From: Ktedonobacteraceae bacterium
GTDB taxonomy: Bacteria > Chloroflexota > Ktedonobacteria > Ktedonobacterales > Ktedonobacteraceae
DNA length: 9,992 bases
Assembly (NCBI GenBank): GCA_014896635.1
Contig: JADBKA010000170.1
Coordinates: forward strand, 1 to 9,992
Direction: 5' to 3'
Shown here: positions 1 through 6,725 of the stretch, one piece after another
Layout: each line of letters opens with the position of its first letter
How positions within the stretch are numbered: position 1 is the first letter of the stretch
Made by a program: the position numbers and the translations under genes
The notes under the pieces: model-generated
Database searches by the model: none
What the model was told of the DNA's origin: nothing
What the model saw: the letters and a program-made list of their open reading frames with translations, nothing else

Positions 1-2
1 CC

Positions 3-716
3 AATCCTATTGCCGTTCATGGACGGCGGAGCTGGGTGCTCGATATTCGTCCCGAACCCGCTGCCCTGCTCGCCAACTTCAAGATGACATGGCGCCAGAA
101 CGTGCGCTCCGCCGAACGCAAGGGAGTCGTGGTACGCGAGGCGAATGGCGACGCCGATTTCGACGCCTATTACAACCTGCTTAAGATCACCAGCGAACGC
201 GACGATTTTTTCATTCACGGCCCTGACTACCACCGCGAGATCCTGCGCCAGTTCGCCGATAAAGGCGATGTGGTACTCTTCCTGGCAGAGCACGAAGGCG
301 AGCCGCTGGCAGCCAAAATGCTCATTCGCTTCGGCAACTGGTGCTGGGATATGTTTGGCGCAACCTCTAACCAGAAGCGCAATCTGAAGGCCGCCTACTT
401 GCTGCAATACCGCTGCATTCTGTGGGCCAGGGAGCGTGGCTGCTCCTATTTCGATTTTCGCACGATCCCGGAAGTGCTGGAGCCGGGTGAGGAGATGTGG
501 GGCGTCTACGAGTATAAAAAAGGCTTCGGCGGCTTCTCGCGCCTGAACATGCCGACGCAGGATTATGTCTATCGCCCGCTGATTTACGCGGCATGGCGCA
601 AGGCTGTGGAGGTGCGCCGCACTCAGCGCCAGAAAGAACGCCGGAAGATCGAACTGGAGCGGGCGGCGCGCGGTAAAATGAGCGGTAGCAAAGCCGAGGA
701 AAAGGAAGAGGCTTGA
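3..716 (+). CDS. FemAB-family peptidoglycan bridge aminoacyltransferase, 5'-truncated by window edge
   Basis: This is the C-terminal 237 residues of a FemA/FemB/FemX-type enzyme. Family members use aminoacyl-tRNA (Gly, Ala or Ser) to extend the peptide branch of lipid II or UDP-MurNAc-pentapeptide at the cytoplasmic face. The frame stays open to the left edge, and the residues before the GTG at 36 (…RRSWVLDIRP) align with an internal stretch of the next gene (…RHEWVLDIRP). That GTG is therefore not the start; about 110-130 residues lie outside the window. Visible family landmarks are NVRSAERKGV, the GATSN loop, the YFDFRTIPEVLEPG stretch and the terminal FKK-like motif YKKGFGGF. About half the residues match the downstream paralogue. 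The last ~35 residues form an Arg/Lys/Glu-rich tail that the paralogue lacks. It ends in TGA 4 bp before the next start. Which amino acid it adds cannot be read from sequence. Confidence 0.88.
   Translation, partial: NPIAVHGRRSWVLDIRPEPAALLANFKMTWRQNVRSAERKGVVVREANGDADFDAYYNLLKITSERDDFFIHGPDYHREILRQFADKGDVVLFLAEHEGEPLAAKMLIRFGNWCWDMFGATSNQKRNLKAAYLLQYRCILWARERGCSYFDFRTIPEVLEPGEEMWGVYEYKKGFGGFSRLNMPTQDYVYRPLIYAAWRKAVEVRRTQRQKERRKIELERAARGKMSGSKAEEKEEA
702..711 (+). promoter_or_regulatory. Ribosome binding site of the second femAB gene
   Basis: AAGGAAGAGG lies inside the last codons of the upstream gene and ends 9 nt before the ATG at 721. This spacing favours ATG 721 over the in-frame TTG at 718 as the start, and it fits translational coupling of the two paralogues. 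Confidence 0.6.
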
Positions 717-720
717 GTTG

Positions 721-1767
721 ATGGAAGCTCGTATTATTGGCGACCGCCGGCAGTGGAACGATTTTGTTGCGTCGTCTGCCTGCTGCAACATCACGCAGTC
801 GTATGAATGGGGCGAACTGGCGCCGCATCTGGGCGCATCGGAAGTGCTGCGCGTGGGCGTGATGGATGACGATGGACAGCTTCGTGCAGCCATGTCAGTG
901 CAGGTTACGCGCGCCCCCATACTGAACCAGCCCTACTTTTACGCGCCGCGCGGTCCCGTGCTTGACGATCCCACCTCGCCGGCCATGACGGCTCTGCTCG
1001 ATTATGTCAGGGTGGAAGCGCGCAAACGCCATGCGTTCATGCTCAAGGTCGAGCCGAGCGTGCAGGACGGCGATGCGACCTGGCTCTCCGCTTTGCGCCA
1101 GCAGGGTTTTCAGCCAATGCCCTATGCAATGCACATACGTCATGAGTGGGTACTCGACATTCGCCCGGACGAGAAGACGCTGCTGGCGAACATGAAAGAA
1201 AAATGGCGCTACAATATCCGCCTGGCCGGTCGCAAGGGCGTGACAGTACGGCGCGGTGACGGGCAGGCGGATATCGACACGTTCTATCGCCTGTATGAGA
1301 CGACCAGCGAGCGGGACCTGTTTTTTATTCACAAAAAAGAGCACTACGAGGATGTGTTGCGCCTGTTCAGCGAGGATGACCGGGCAGCACTGTTCCTGGC
1401 CGAGTATGAGGGAAAGGCCATCGCGGGCATTATCGTGCTCCGACTGGGCCGCTGGAGCTGGTACATGTACGGCGCGTCTTCAAACGAGCATCGTGAACGC
1501 ATGCCCAACCATCTTCTGCAATGGACCGGTATGCAATGGGCAAAAGCGAAAGGCTGCTGGTATTACAATTTTCGCGGCATTCCCGATGTACTGGAAGAGG
1601 GTCAGGAACTATGGGGCGTCTATCTCTTCAAACGCGGTTTTGGCGGATTTCCCCTGCGCGCCCTGGAAACGCACGATCTTGTTTATCGTCCACTGATCTA
1701 CCAGGTCTACCGGCGCCTGCTTGATATCAAACGCTGGCGCGATAGCAAAAGGTTGGCAAGGGCCTGA
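721..1767 (+). CDS. FemAB-family peptidoglycan bridge aminoacyltransferase (full length)
   Basis: This 348-residue protein has the length of FemX-type enzymes without a long coiled-coil arm. Family knowledge: two GNAT-like subdomains transfer Gly, Ala or Ser from tRNA to the peptidoglycan stem peptide in the cytoplasm. Seen here: QSYEWGE at 26-32, the substrate-groove stretch YFYAPRGPVLDD at 72-83, LKVEP at 108-112, NIRLAGRKGV at 165-174, GASSNEHRERMPNHLLQW at 251-268, YNFRGIPD at 282-289 and FKRGFGG at 303-309. Lys304 sits about where Weissella FemX has its functionally important Lys305. There is no signal peptide or membrane segment. I start at ATG 721 rather than TTG 718 because of the RBS spacing. 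The gene follows its paralogue by 4 bp, so the pair looks like a tandem duplication that has diverged to about half identity. Its last codons are shared with a hairpin that probably serves the converging gene. The amino-acid specificity is unknown. Confidence 0.92.
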   Translation: MEARIIGDRRQWNDFVASSACCNITQSYEWGELAPHLGASEVLRVGVMDDDGQLRAAMSVQVTRAPILNQPYFYAPRGPVLDDPTSPAMTALLDYVRVEARKRHAFMLKVEPSVQDGDATWLSALRQQGFQPMPYAMHIRHEWVLDIRPDEKTLLANMKEKWRYNIRLAGRKGVTVRRGDGQADIDTFYRLYETTSERDLFFIHKKEHYEDVLRLFSEDDRAALFLAEYEGKAIAGIIVLRLGRWSWYMYGASSNEHRERMPNHLLQWTGMQWAKAKGCWYYNFRGIPDVLEEGQELWGVYLFKRGFGGFPLRALETHDLVYRPLIYQVYRRLLDIKRWRDSKRLARA

Positions 1768-1783
1768 TGGTCCCTGCCAACCT
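1750..1783 (-). terminator. Hairpin terminator of the TPR gene, overlapping the femAB stop codon
   Basis: An inverted repeat has a 9-bp outer stem (AGGTTGGCA / TGCCAACCT), one A·C mismatch, then a 5-bp inner stem (GGGCC / GGTCC, one G·U) around a TGAT loop. The loop contains the TGA stop of the plus-strand femAB gene. Read on the minus strand, the hairpin begins 3 bp after the TPR stop and runs straight into TTTTGC, a short U tract. On the plus strand it is followed by GGCTAGCG with no U tract. I therefore assign it mainly to the minus-strand gene, though it may slow transcription both ways. Confidence 0.65.
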
Positions 1784-1785
1784 GG

Positions 1786-4700
1786 CTAGCGAGAACGCAA
1801 CTCCTGCAATGTAGCCAGGCGCTCGCGGGCTACCGAGCTGCCAGGATTCACCTTTGCCAGATTGCGATAGACGCGACTGGCCTGTTCGTATTCGCCAACC
1901 GATTGGTAGGTCTGGCCGAGCATATCGTAAGCCTCGAAATTGTTGCGGTCAATCGCAATCAATTGCTGCAACGCGGCCACCGATTCTTTGACCTGTTGCG
2001 TCTCAAAGTAGTGACGCGCGATGATCTCCTGGTAGTGCGCAGCCTGTTGCGGGTGTCCTATGCGCATGCATAGTCCCACCACATCGCGCAGCAAATCCAG
2101 ATCGTTCGGTGTCAACTCGGCGGCACGGCAGAGATTTGCCAGGGCCTCATCGTCATCGCCCATTGTAGAGTAGAGGTTGCCGATGCGTTGCAGGACGCTG
2201 CTCGCCTGCCCCAGGTCATTATTGCGCAGGTAGATGTCGGCCAGCAAGCGCAACTCGGCGATTCCCTCATCCAGCAGGCCACGATTGATGTAGATGTCGG
2301 CCAGCTCGCTGTGCGCGCGGGCATCCTGGGGAGCCAGGCGTACCATTTCGTTCAGCACGTTGAGGGCGTTGTCTATCTGGCGGCTATTGCGATAGTGTCG
2401 TACCAGGTCCAGGTATTCCTGCATGGCGCCTTCCAGATCGCCTTTGCGGGCCGAAATCTCGGCCATAGCTGATGCCACTTCGTCCAGAGCCGGCCTCTTC
2501 TGCTTCACTTTGAGCATTAGCTGATCAGCCTGCTCATAGCGTCCTGTGCGGCGGTAGGCATCGGCCAGTTGCACAGACAGTTCCACGCCCGGCGCCTTAT
2601 GCTCTTCGCCCTCTTCGCGCGGGCGAGCAGCCCAGGTGGCAGGATCGACAGCAGAGGGATCACGCTGAACGGTCTGGGTGGCCTGTTCAAGCTGGTGAAT
2701 CGCTTCTGACGGCCTGCCTTGCACGAGAAGGCACTGAGCGGCGCTGGCACGGGCAATCACTTCAACCTCGCTATCGCGCATAGCCAGCAGATACTCATCA
2801 ACGGCCTTATCAAACTGCCCCATCTGATGGTAGATCTGGCCAATGGAGAAATGGACATCGGCATTGTTCGGATAGAGGTCGCGCGCTTGCTGGTATTCAC
2901 GCAAAACCATGCTGGCATGCTTCTGTCCCTCACCACGCAGTTGCCAGCGGATACGAGTCAGAACTTCCAGGGCCGTTGAGCGAGAACCGCCGGTAGTGGT
3001 AATCATAGCGATATGCCAGCGCACAAGCGCCGTGATGTTGCGTGGATCAACCTGCAAGACGCGCTGGTATTCTGCAATAGCCTGTGGCATGCGTCCCAGT
3101 TTTTGCAGCGCCAGAGCATAATTCAGGCGAGTCGGGACGTTGGTCGGGCTTTCTTGCAGAGCCTGTTCGAGTTCCGTCAGGGCGCGATCCATATAGCCGA
3201 GGCGCAGGTAAGATTCGGCGACCAGCGTGCGCTCACGCAGCAAGTCCTCCTTATTGCCCTGAGATGAAAGCAGCTTGATCAGGCCCAGGCGATAGGTCAG
3301 GTTGTTCGGGTCCAGTTGCAAGATACGGCGATAGGTGGCGATAGCATCGTCAATGCGCCGGTTGGCGAGGTAAGTATCGACCAGGATGCCATACTTGGTG
3401 ATGGCCTGGTCGATCTTGCCCTGGCGGACATAGATCTCGCACAGAACCTGGTGGACATCGAGATACTGCGGCGCCATGTCAATGACACGCAGGCATTCTT
3501 CCATCGCCGGCGTGAGCAGGCCATGATTGATATACTTCTGAATGTCCTGCATCGAGCGCACAACCTGCGGGCGTATGTTCTCCGGCAAGTGGGCAGTGCT
3601 GGTGAGCAGTGGCTCCGCGACCTGATTCAACTGGTTGCTTGAACCGGCTATCTGACCAAGTAACTCTTCAAGATTGGGCCTGGCTGGCGCGGCAGGCAGC
3701 TCTGCTGACGGAGCACTCAGCATTGTCAGATACGACTCATCAGCCGGCGCCCGGGCCGGTGGCGGCGGAGACAGCGGCGCCGATGGTACAGGTAGAACCG
3801 GTGATTGCTGGGCAGGGGGAACTGGCGGCACAGCAGTATGGGGCGCAGAAGCAGACTGTGGCGAAGCCTTCACTGTTGGTTCCAACCCTGGCGGCATAGC
3901 CTGCATCTGCGGATCTGACGTCATTTGTGGTTGCGGCCTGGCGGGTTTCGCATCCTCTGCCAGCCAGTCCGGGATGGCAGCCTGAGCGGGCGGCGGTGGC
4001 GGTGGCTGCGGCGCCGATGGCAGAGGCTGCGATGAAACCCGCTGATTTCCCTGCGGCTGCTGAGGCGCGGGAGATCCAGCGTGATTTGTGTCCGGTTGAC
4101 TGCCGGCGGGAGCTGCCTGGTTCGCCGGTGGTTTAGGGGTGGAAACGGCCTGCGTCTGGTCCGACTCGCTCAGAATGCCGGTCAGCCAATCGGGCAGCGA
4201 GCCGGCAGAACTGGCGGTGGGTGGCACTGGCTGTGGAGGCTGCTGCGGTCCTGCCGGTTGCATGGTCGCGGAGTTAAAGGCCATAGTGGCAGCATCCTCT
4301 ACAGGCACCTGGCTCTGAGAAGACGCCTGGGGAGCCGGCGGGACCTGGTGTGAGTTGATGGACTGCTGCGGCATCGCCATCGTGGAATCTTCGGCAGAGC
4401 CGGTCAAGATCTGGGACGACCCGGCGCCAGTGGGCGGAGTAAAGGGCTGTGCCGGCGCCTGCTGCGCCTGCTGGAGCAGGAACTCGACCTGTGCGACTTT
4501 ATCACTCCAGCCCCGGCTGCGTAAAAAGCCAAGAAGCGCATTATACACCGTGAGCGCCTGCTCCTGCTCACCGAGCATGCGATGCGCCTCAGCCGCCTCC
4601 TGGCAGAGCTGGACCAGTTGGTCTGACTCCTCCATGGTCAGCGCATCCAGGTTCACACGGTCAACCGCCTCATCAAAATGGATAGTTGCAGAGCGCAGGT

Positions 4701-5808
4701 CACCGCGCGCCCGGTAGCATTGTCCGAGCGCATAATAGCAAGAAAGCGCATAATCAGGATCATTTAAAAGGTGCTGGAACTGGCGGATTGCCTCATCCCA
4801 GCGCTGCTGTTCCTGGTAAAGCCAGCCTAAGAAGTAGCGGGCATCTGGCCTGTCGAAACCGCTTTCCAGAATCTGCTCACAGAGGTTGATAGCATCATTG
4901 TATCGCTGCTGCTCCTGATATATCTGCGCCTGTTTCAGCACCTCTGTCACCTGACTGGCCGTAATTCGTCTATGAGGGGCGGGATTCATCCCGCCAGCCC
5001 CGGCCATAGTCGGAGCCGGACCCTGATTGCCAGTTCCGCCGAAGTTGCCCGCGCTGCCCATGTTACCCATGATGCCAGTATTCCCTCCGCTTATATTACC
5101 TGTTATTACTGAATTGTCGGTCGAATGATCTCTATTCACTGATGGACCTGAAGAGATATCCACTGCTGGTATATCTCTGAGAGAGCCAGTATTACCCACA
5201 GGGCCGCCCGTGCTCTCCATTCGCTTCTGGATCTGTACCAGGAGCTGTAGTGCCTGGCGATTGGCACTGTCCGCCCTTAACACTTCTTCGCATTGCGCAC
5301 GCGCTGCGTCAGGTTCATTATGTAGCAGGTAAGCCTCAGCAGCGGCCAGGCGCTGCTGAATCATGGCGGCGATATCTTTCTTTTCAAAATAGTAGGTTGC
5401 GAGCCGCTCGTGAGGTACTGGTTTCCCCGGTGATAGCTGGACAGCTTTCTGCCAGGCCGCCTCGGCACGTGCTCCCTGGCCTGCCTGTGAGTAGAGATCT
5501 GCCAGGCGTAAATAGGCGCTATAGGCATCCTCACGCCTGTTCAGGATGCCGTAGAGTTCGGCAATTTTGCTCAGGGCAATGATATTGCCGGGATCGCGCT
5601 GGAACACATATTCGTATTCACCGAGCGCCTGTTGCCACTGCTTCATCTGCATGAAGCAGAACCCCAGGCCGCTGCGCGCTGTCGCATCATCCGGGAACTC
5701 CGCAATGGCTCGCTGGTACTCCTGCCCCGCTTCCAGCCAGCGGCTGTGCCAGCGGTGGCGTTCGGCTGCGTCTATCGCCGCACTAAAGACTTCGCGGTTC
5801 CCAGGCAT
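1786..5808 (-). CDS. Giant tetratricopeptide-repeat scaffold protein
   Basis: A 1340-residue cytoplasmic protein without signal peptide or membrane segment. Order: TPR block about 18-195; Gly/Asn-rich linker 201-280; second TPR block about 283-448; Pro/Gln/Ser-rich, probably disordered linker about 451-710; long C-terminal TPR block about 745-1335. TPR units are recognised by the repeating pattern of a small residue before a gly-hydrophobic turn, an acidic or basic helix, and ends such as LDPNN, VDPRN, LAPQD and VNPGS. TPR arrays bind other proteins; no catalytic domain is visible, so the partner and process are unknown. The ATG is the only plausible start because an in-frame TGA lies 9 nt upstream, but the ribosome site (AAGAAAGTGA) is weak. 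The gene lies 186 bp downstream of yajQ on the same strand and may share its transcript. Its 3' end converges on femAB at a hairpin. The paired PDWL motifs in the linker suggest short docking sites. Confidence 0.9.
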   Translation of the reverse strand: MPGNREVFSAAIDAAERHRWHSRWLEAGQEYQRAIAEFPDDATARSGLGFCFMQMKQWQQALGEYEYVFQRDPGNIIALSKIAELYGILNRREDAYSAYLRLADLYSQAGQGARAEAAWQKAVQLSPGKPVPHERLATYYFEKKDIAAMIQQRLAAAEAYLLHNEPDAARAQCEEVLRADSANRQALQLLVQIQKRMESTGGPVGNTGSLRDIPAVDISSGPSVNRDHSTDNSVITGNISGGNTGIMGNMGSAGNFGGTGNQGPAPTMAGAGGMNPAPHRRITASQVTEVLKQAQIYQEQQRYNDAINLCEQILESGFDRPDARYFLGWLYQEQQRWDEAIRQFQHLLNDPDYALSCYYALGQCYRARGDLRSATIHFDEAVDRVNLDALTMEESDQLVQLCQEAAEAHRMLGEQEQALTVYNALLGFLRSRGWSDKVAQVEFLLQQAQQAPAQPFTPPTGAGSSQILTGSAEDSTMAMPQQSINSHQVPPAPQASSQSQVPVEDAATMAFNSATMQPAGPQQPPQPVPPTASSAGSLPDWLTGILSESDQTQAVSTPKPPANQAAPAGSQPDTNHAGSPAPQQPQGNQRVSSQPLPSAPQPPPPPPAQAAIPDWLAEDAKPARPQPQMTSDPQMQAMPPGLEPTVKASPQSASAPHTAVPPVPPAQQSPVLPVPSAPLSPPPPARAPADESYLTMLSAPSAELPAAPARPNLEELLGQIAGSSNQLNQVAEPLLTSTAHLPENIRPQVVRSMQDIQKYINHGLLTPAMEECLRVIDMAPQYLDVHQVLCEIYVRQGKIDQAITKYGILVDTYLANRRIDDAIATYRRILQLDPNNLTYRLGLIKLLSSQGNKEDLLRERTLVAESYLRLGYMDRALTELEQALQESPTNVPTRLNYALALQKLGRMPQAIAEYQRVLQVDPRNITALVRWHIAMITTTGGSRSTALEVLTRIRWQLRGEGQKHASMVLREYQQARDLYPNNADVHFSIGQIYHQMGQFDKAVDEYLLAMRDSEVEVIARASAAQCLLVQGRPSEAIHQLEQATQTVQRDPSAVDPATWAARPREEGEEHKAPGVELSVQLADAYRRTGRYEQADQLMLKVKQKRPALDEVASAMAEISARKGDLEGAMQEYLDLVRHYRNSRQIDNALNVLNEMVRLAPQDARAHSELADIYINRGLLDEGIAELRLLADIYLRNNDLGQASSVLQRIGNLYSTMGDDDEALANLCRAAELTPNDLDLLRDVVGLCMRIGHPQQAAHYQEIIARHYFETQQVKESVAALQQLIAIDRNNFEAYDMLGQTYQSVGEYEQASRVYRNLAKVNPGSSVARERLATLQELRSR

Positions 5809-5994
5809 GCAAGTTCACTTTCTTGAATGCGAGCGCTCTTTTGCGCATAAGTTTCCAGGCTGCGACACGCGGCAAAGTTTCCGCATCGCAGGTCCAGTCC
5901 AATTACGATCAGGGTACTACAAATTGCTCAGCCAGGCACTTCTTCTGGTACTAAAGTACCGCTTTTGCCCGTGCAGATCACCAGCCTCTCCTGG
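5809..5994. other. Intergenic spacer between yajQ and the TPR gene
   Basis: No convincing gene lies here. The spacer holds a 6-bp perfect inverted repeat GGTACT-AA-AGTACC at 5947-5960, a second copy of GGTACTA at 5913-5919, and an 8-bp palindrome GAGCGCTC at 5831-5838. I see no U tract after the GGTACT hairpin on the minus strand, so a yajQ terminator is not supported. No good -35/-10 pair for the TPR gene stands out, which leaves co-transcription with yajQ possible. Confidence 0.5.
5947..5960. repeat. Short inverted repeat GGTACT-AA-AGTACC
   Basis: Perfect 6-bp arms separated by 2 bp, with the half-site GGTACTA repeated directly 34 bp upstream at 5913-5919. The arrangement could be an operator for the TPR gene or a small RNA hairpin in a yajQ-TPR transcript. 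Either reading is inference. Confidence 0.35.
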
Positions 5995-6489
5995 CTATCC
6001 ACGATAATTGATGAATTGCAGTGGCAGCGGATAGTCTTTCTGCTTGAGCATGGCGATAACTGCCTGGAGTTCATCGCGACTTTTGGAGATGACTCGTACG
6101 CTGTCCCCCTGAATCTGCGCCTTCACTTTAGGGAAGGAGTCGCGGATCATCTTGCTGAGCTCCTTCGCCTGCTCCTGCGTGATGCCCTGCTGGAGCTGGA
6201 TGACCTGGCGTACACGGCCCCCGGCGGCATCTTCTTCTCTACCGGGCTTGAAGATCTTTAGCGACAGCCCGCGCCGTACCGCCTTTGATTCCAGTATATC
6301 GCGGACGCTTTTTAGTGTGAGCATACTCGCGGTGACGATAGTTATATTGTCCTTATTCTGGATGATTTCGGTTCTGGTATCCTTCAGATCGAAGCGTGTC
6401 TGTACCTCCCGGCGTGTCTGGTCGAGGGCATTCGCCAGTTCCTGCCCGTCGAATTGCGATACTATATCAAATGAACAGTCACCTGCCAT
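5995..6489 (-). CDS. yajQ: YajQ family nucleotide-binding protein
   Basis: The 164-residue product matches the YajQ/UPF0234 family in full and at the usual length of about 163. Landmarks are SFDIVS at 6-11, REVQTRFD at 27-34, QQGIT at 100-104, KVKAQIQGDSVRV at 121-133, SKSRDELQAVIAML at 135-148 and the closing PLQFINYRG at 156-164. Family knowledge: YajQ is a small cytoplasmic protein with two ferredoxin-like subdomains that binds nucleotides; in Xanthomonas a member binds cyclic-di-GMP and modulates a transcription factor. Whether this copy binds cyclic-di-GMP cannot be seen from sequence. The start is well supported by AGAGAGG 5 nt upstream of the ATG. It is the upstream gene of a possible yajQ-TPR unit. 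The extra Ala-Gly-Asp-Cys before SFDIVS is a minor N-terminal variation. Confidence 0.95.
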   Translation of the reverse strand: MAGDCSFDIVSQFDGQELANALDQTRREVQTRFDLKDTRTEIIQNKDNITIVTASMLTLKSVRDILESKAVRRGLSLKIFKPGREEDAAGGRVRQVIQLQQGITQEQAKELSKMIRDSFPKVKAQIQGDSVRVISKSRDELQAVIAMLKQKDYPLPLQFINYRG

Positions 6490-6532
6490 GAAAACCTCTC
6501 TTTATCTGGTTGATTGGTACAAAAAGGCTAGT

Positions 6533-6567
6533 GAGTCGAGGAAAACAGCTTTGCTTCTTTTCGACTC
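6533..6567 (-). repeat. Inverted repeat in the yajQ leader
   Basis: Perfect 7-bp arms GAGTCGA / TCGACTC at 6533-6539 and 6561-6567 enclose 21 nt that can pair a little further (four more A·U or G·U pairs after two mismatches on the minus-strand RNA). It lies 44-78 nt upstream of the yajQ start, so it would form a hairpin in the 5' untranslated RNA. No riboswitch class is recognised. Confidence 0.35.
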
Positions 6568-6603
6568 CCGATCACACGTTCTTTTGTCCCTTTGCTCCTT
6601 AGC

Positions 6604-6609
6604 ATTTTA
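6604..6609 (-). promoter_or_regulatory. Possible -10 element of yajQ
   Basis: Read on the minus strand this is TAAAAT, five of six matches to TATAAT. The hexamer 17 bp upstream (TAGCAA) matches the -35 consensus poorly, and it overlaps the 6-bp inverted repeat TGCTAC-TCTC-GTAGCA at 6628-6643. Weak evidence. Confidence 0.25.
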
Positions 6610-6725
6610 ACGTATTTCGCCAGGCATTGCTACTCTCGTAGCACGTAGCCGTCGCCGATTCAAAAGCCAGGTTCATTAACTCTGCTATAAATACAATAGG
6701 TAAGATTACCCATGTCAGAGTCTGT

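Larger units (their letters stand above)
6490..6725. other. Divergent intergenic region between yajQ and the LLM remnant
   Basis: No convincing gene is present. It holds the yajQ leader with two inverted repeats (6533-6567 and 6628-6643), a weak minus-strand -10-like TAAAAT at 6604-6609, and on the plus strand an AT-rich stretch with TATAAA and TACAAT around 6686-6697. A 30-codon ATG reading frame at 6712 overlaps the start of the LLM remnant in another frame and has no recognisable content. Confidence 0.5.

Noticed and set aside
36..716. GTG at 36 as the start of the first FemAB protein
   Set aside because: The frame is open upstream to the window edge and the upstream residues align with the paralogue, so the gene is cut by the window.
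3316..4717. Several 90-120-codon plus-strand frames opposite the TPR gene
   Set aside because: They mirror the TPR coding strand with low-complexity translations and no ribosome sites; shadows of codon bias.
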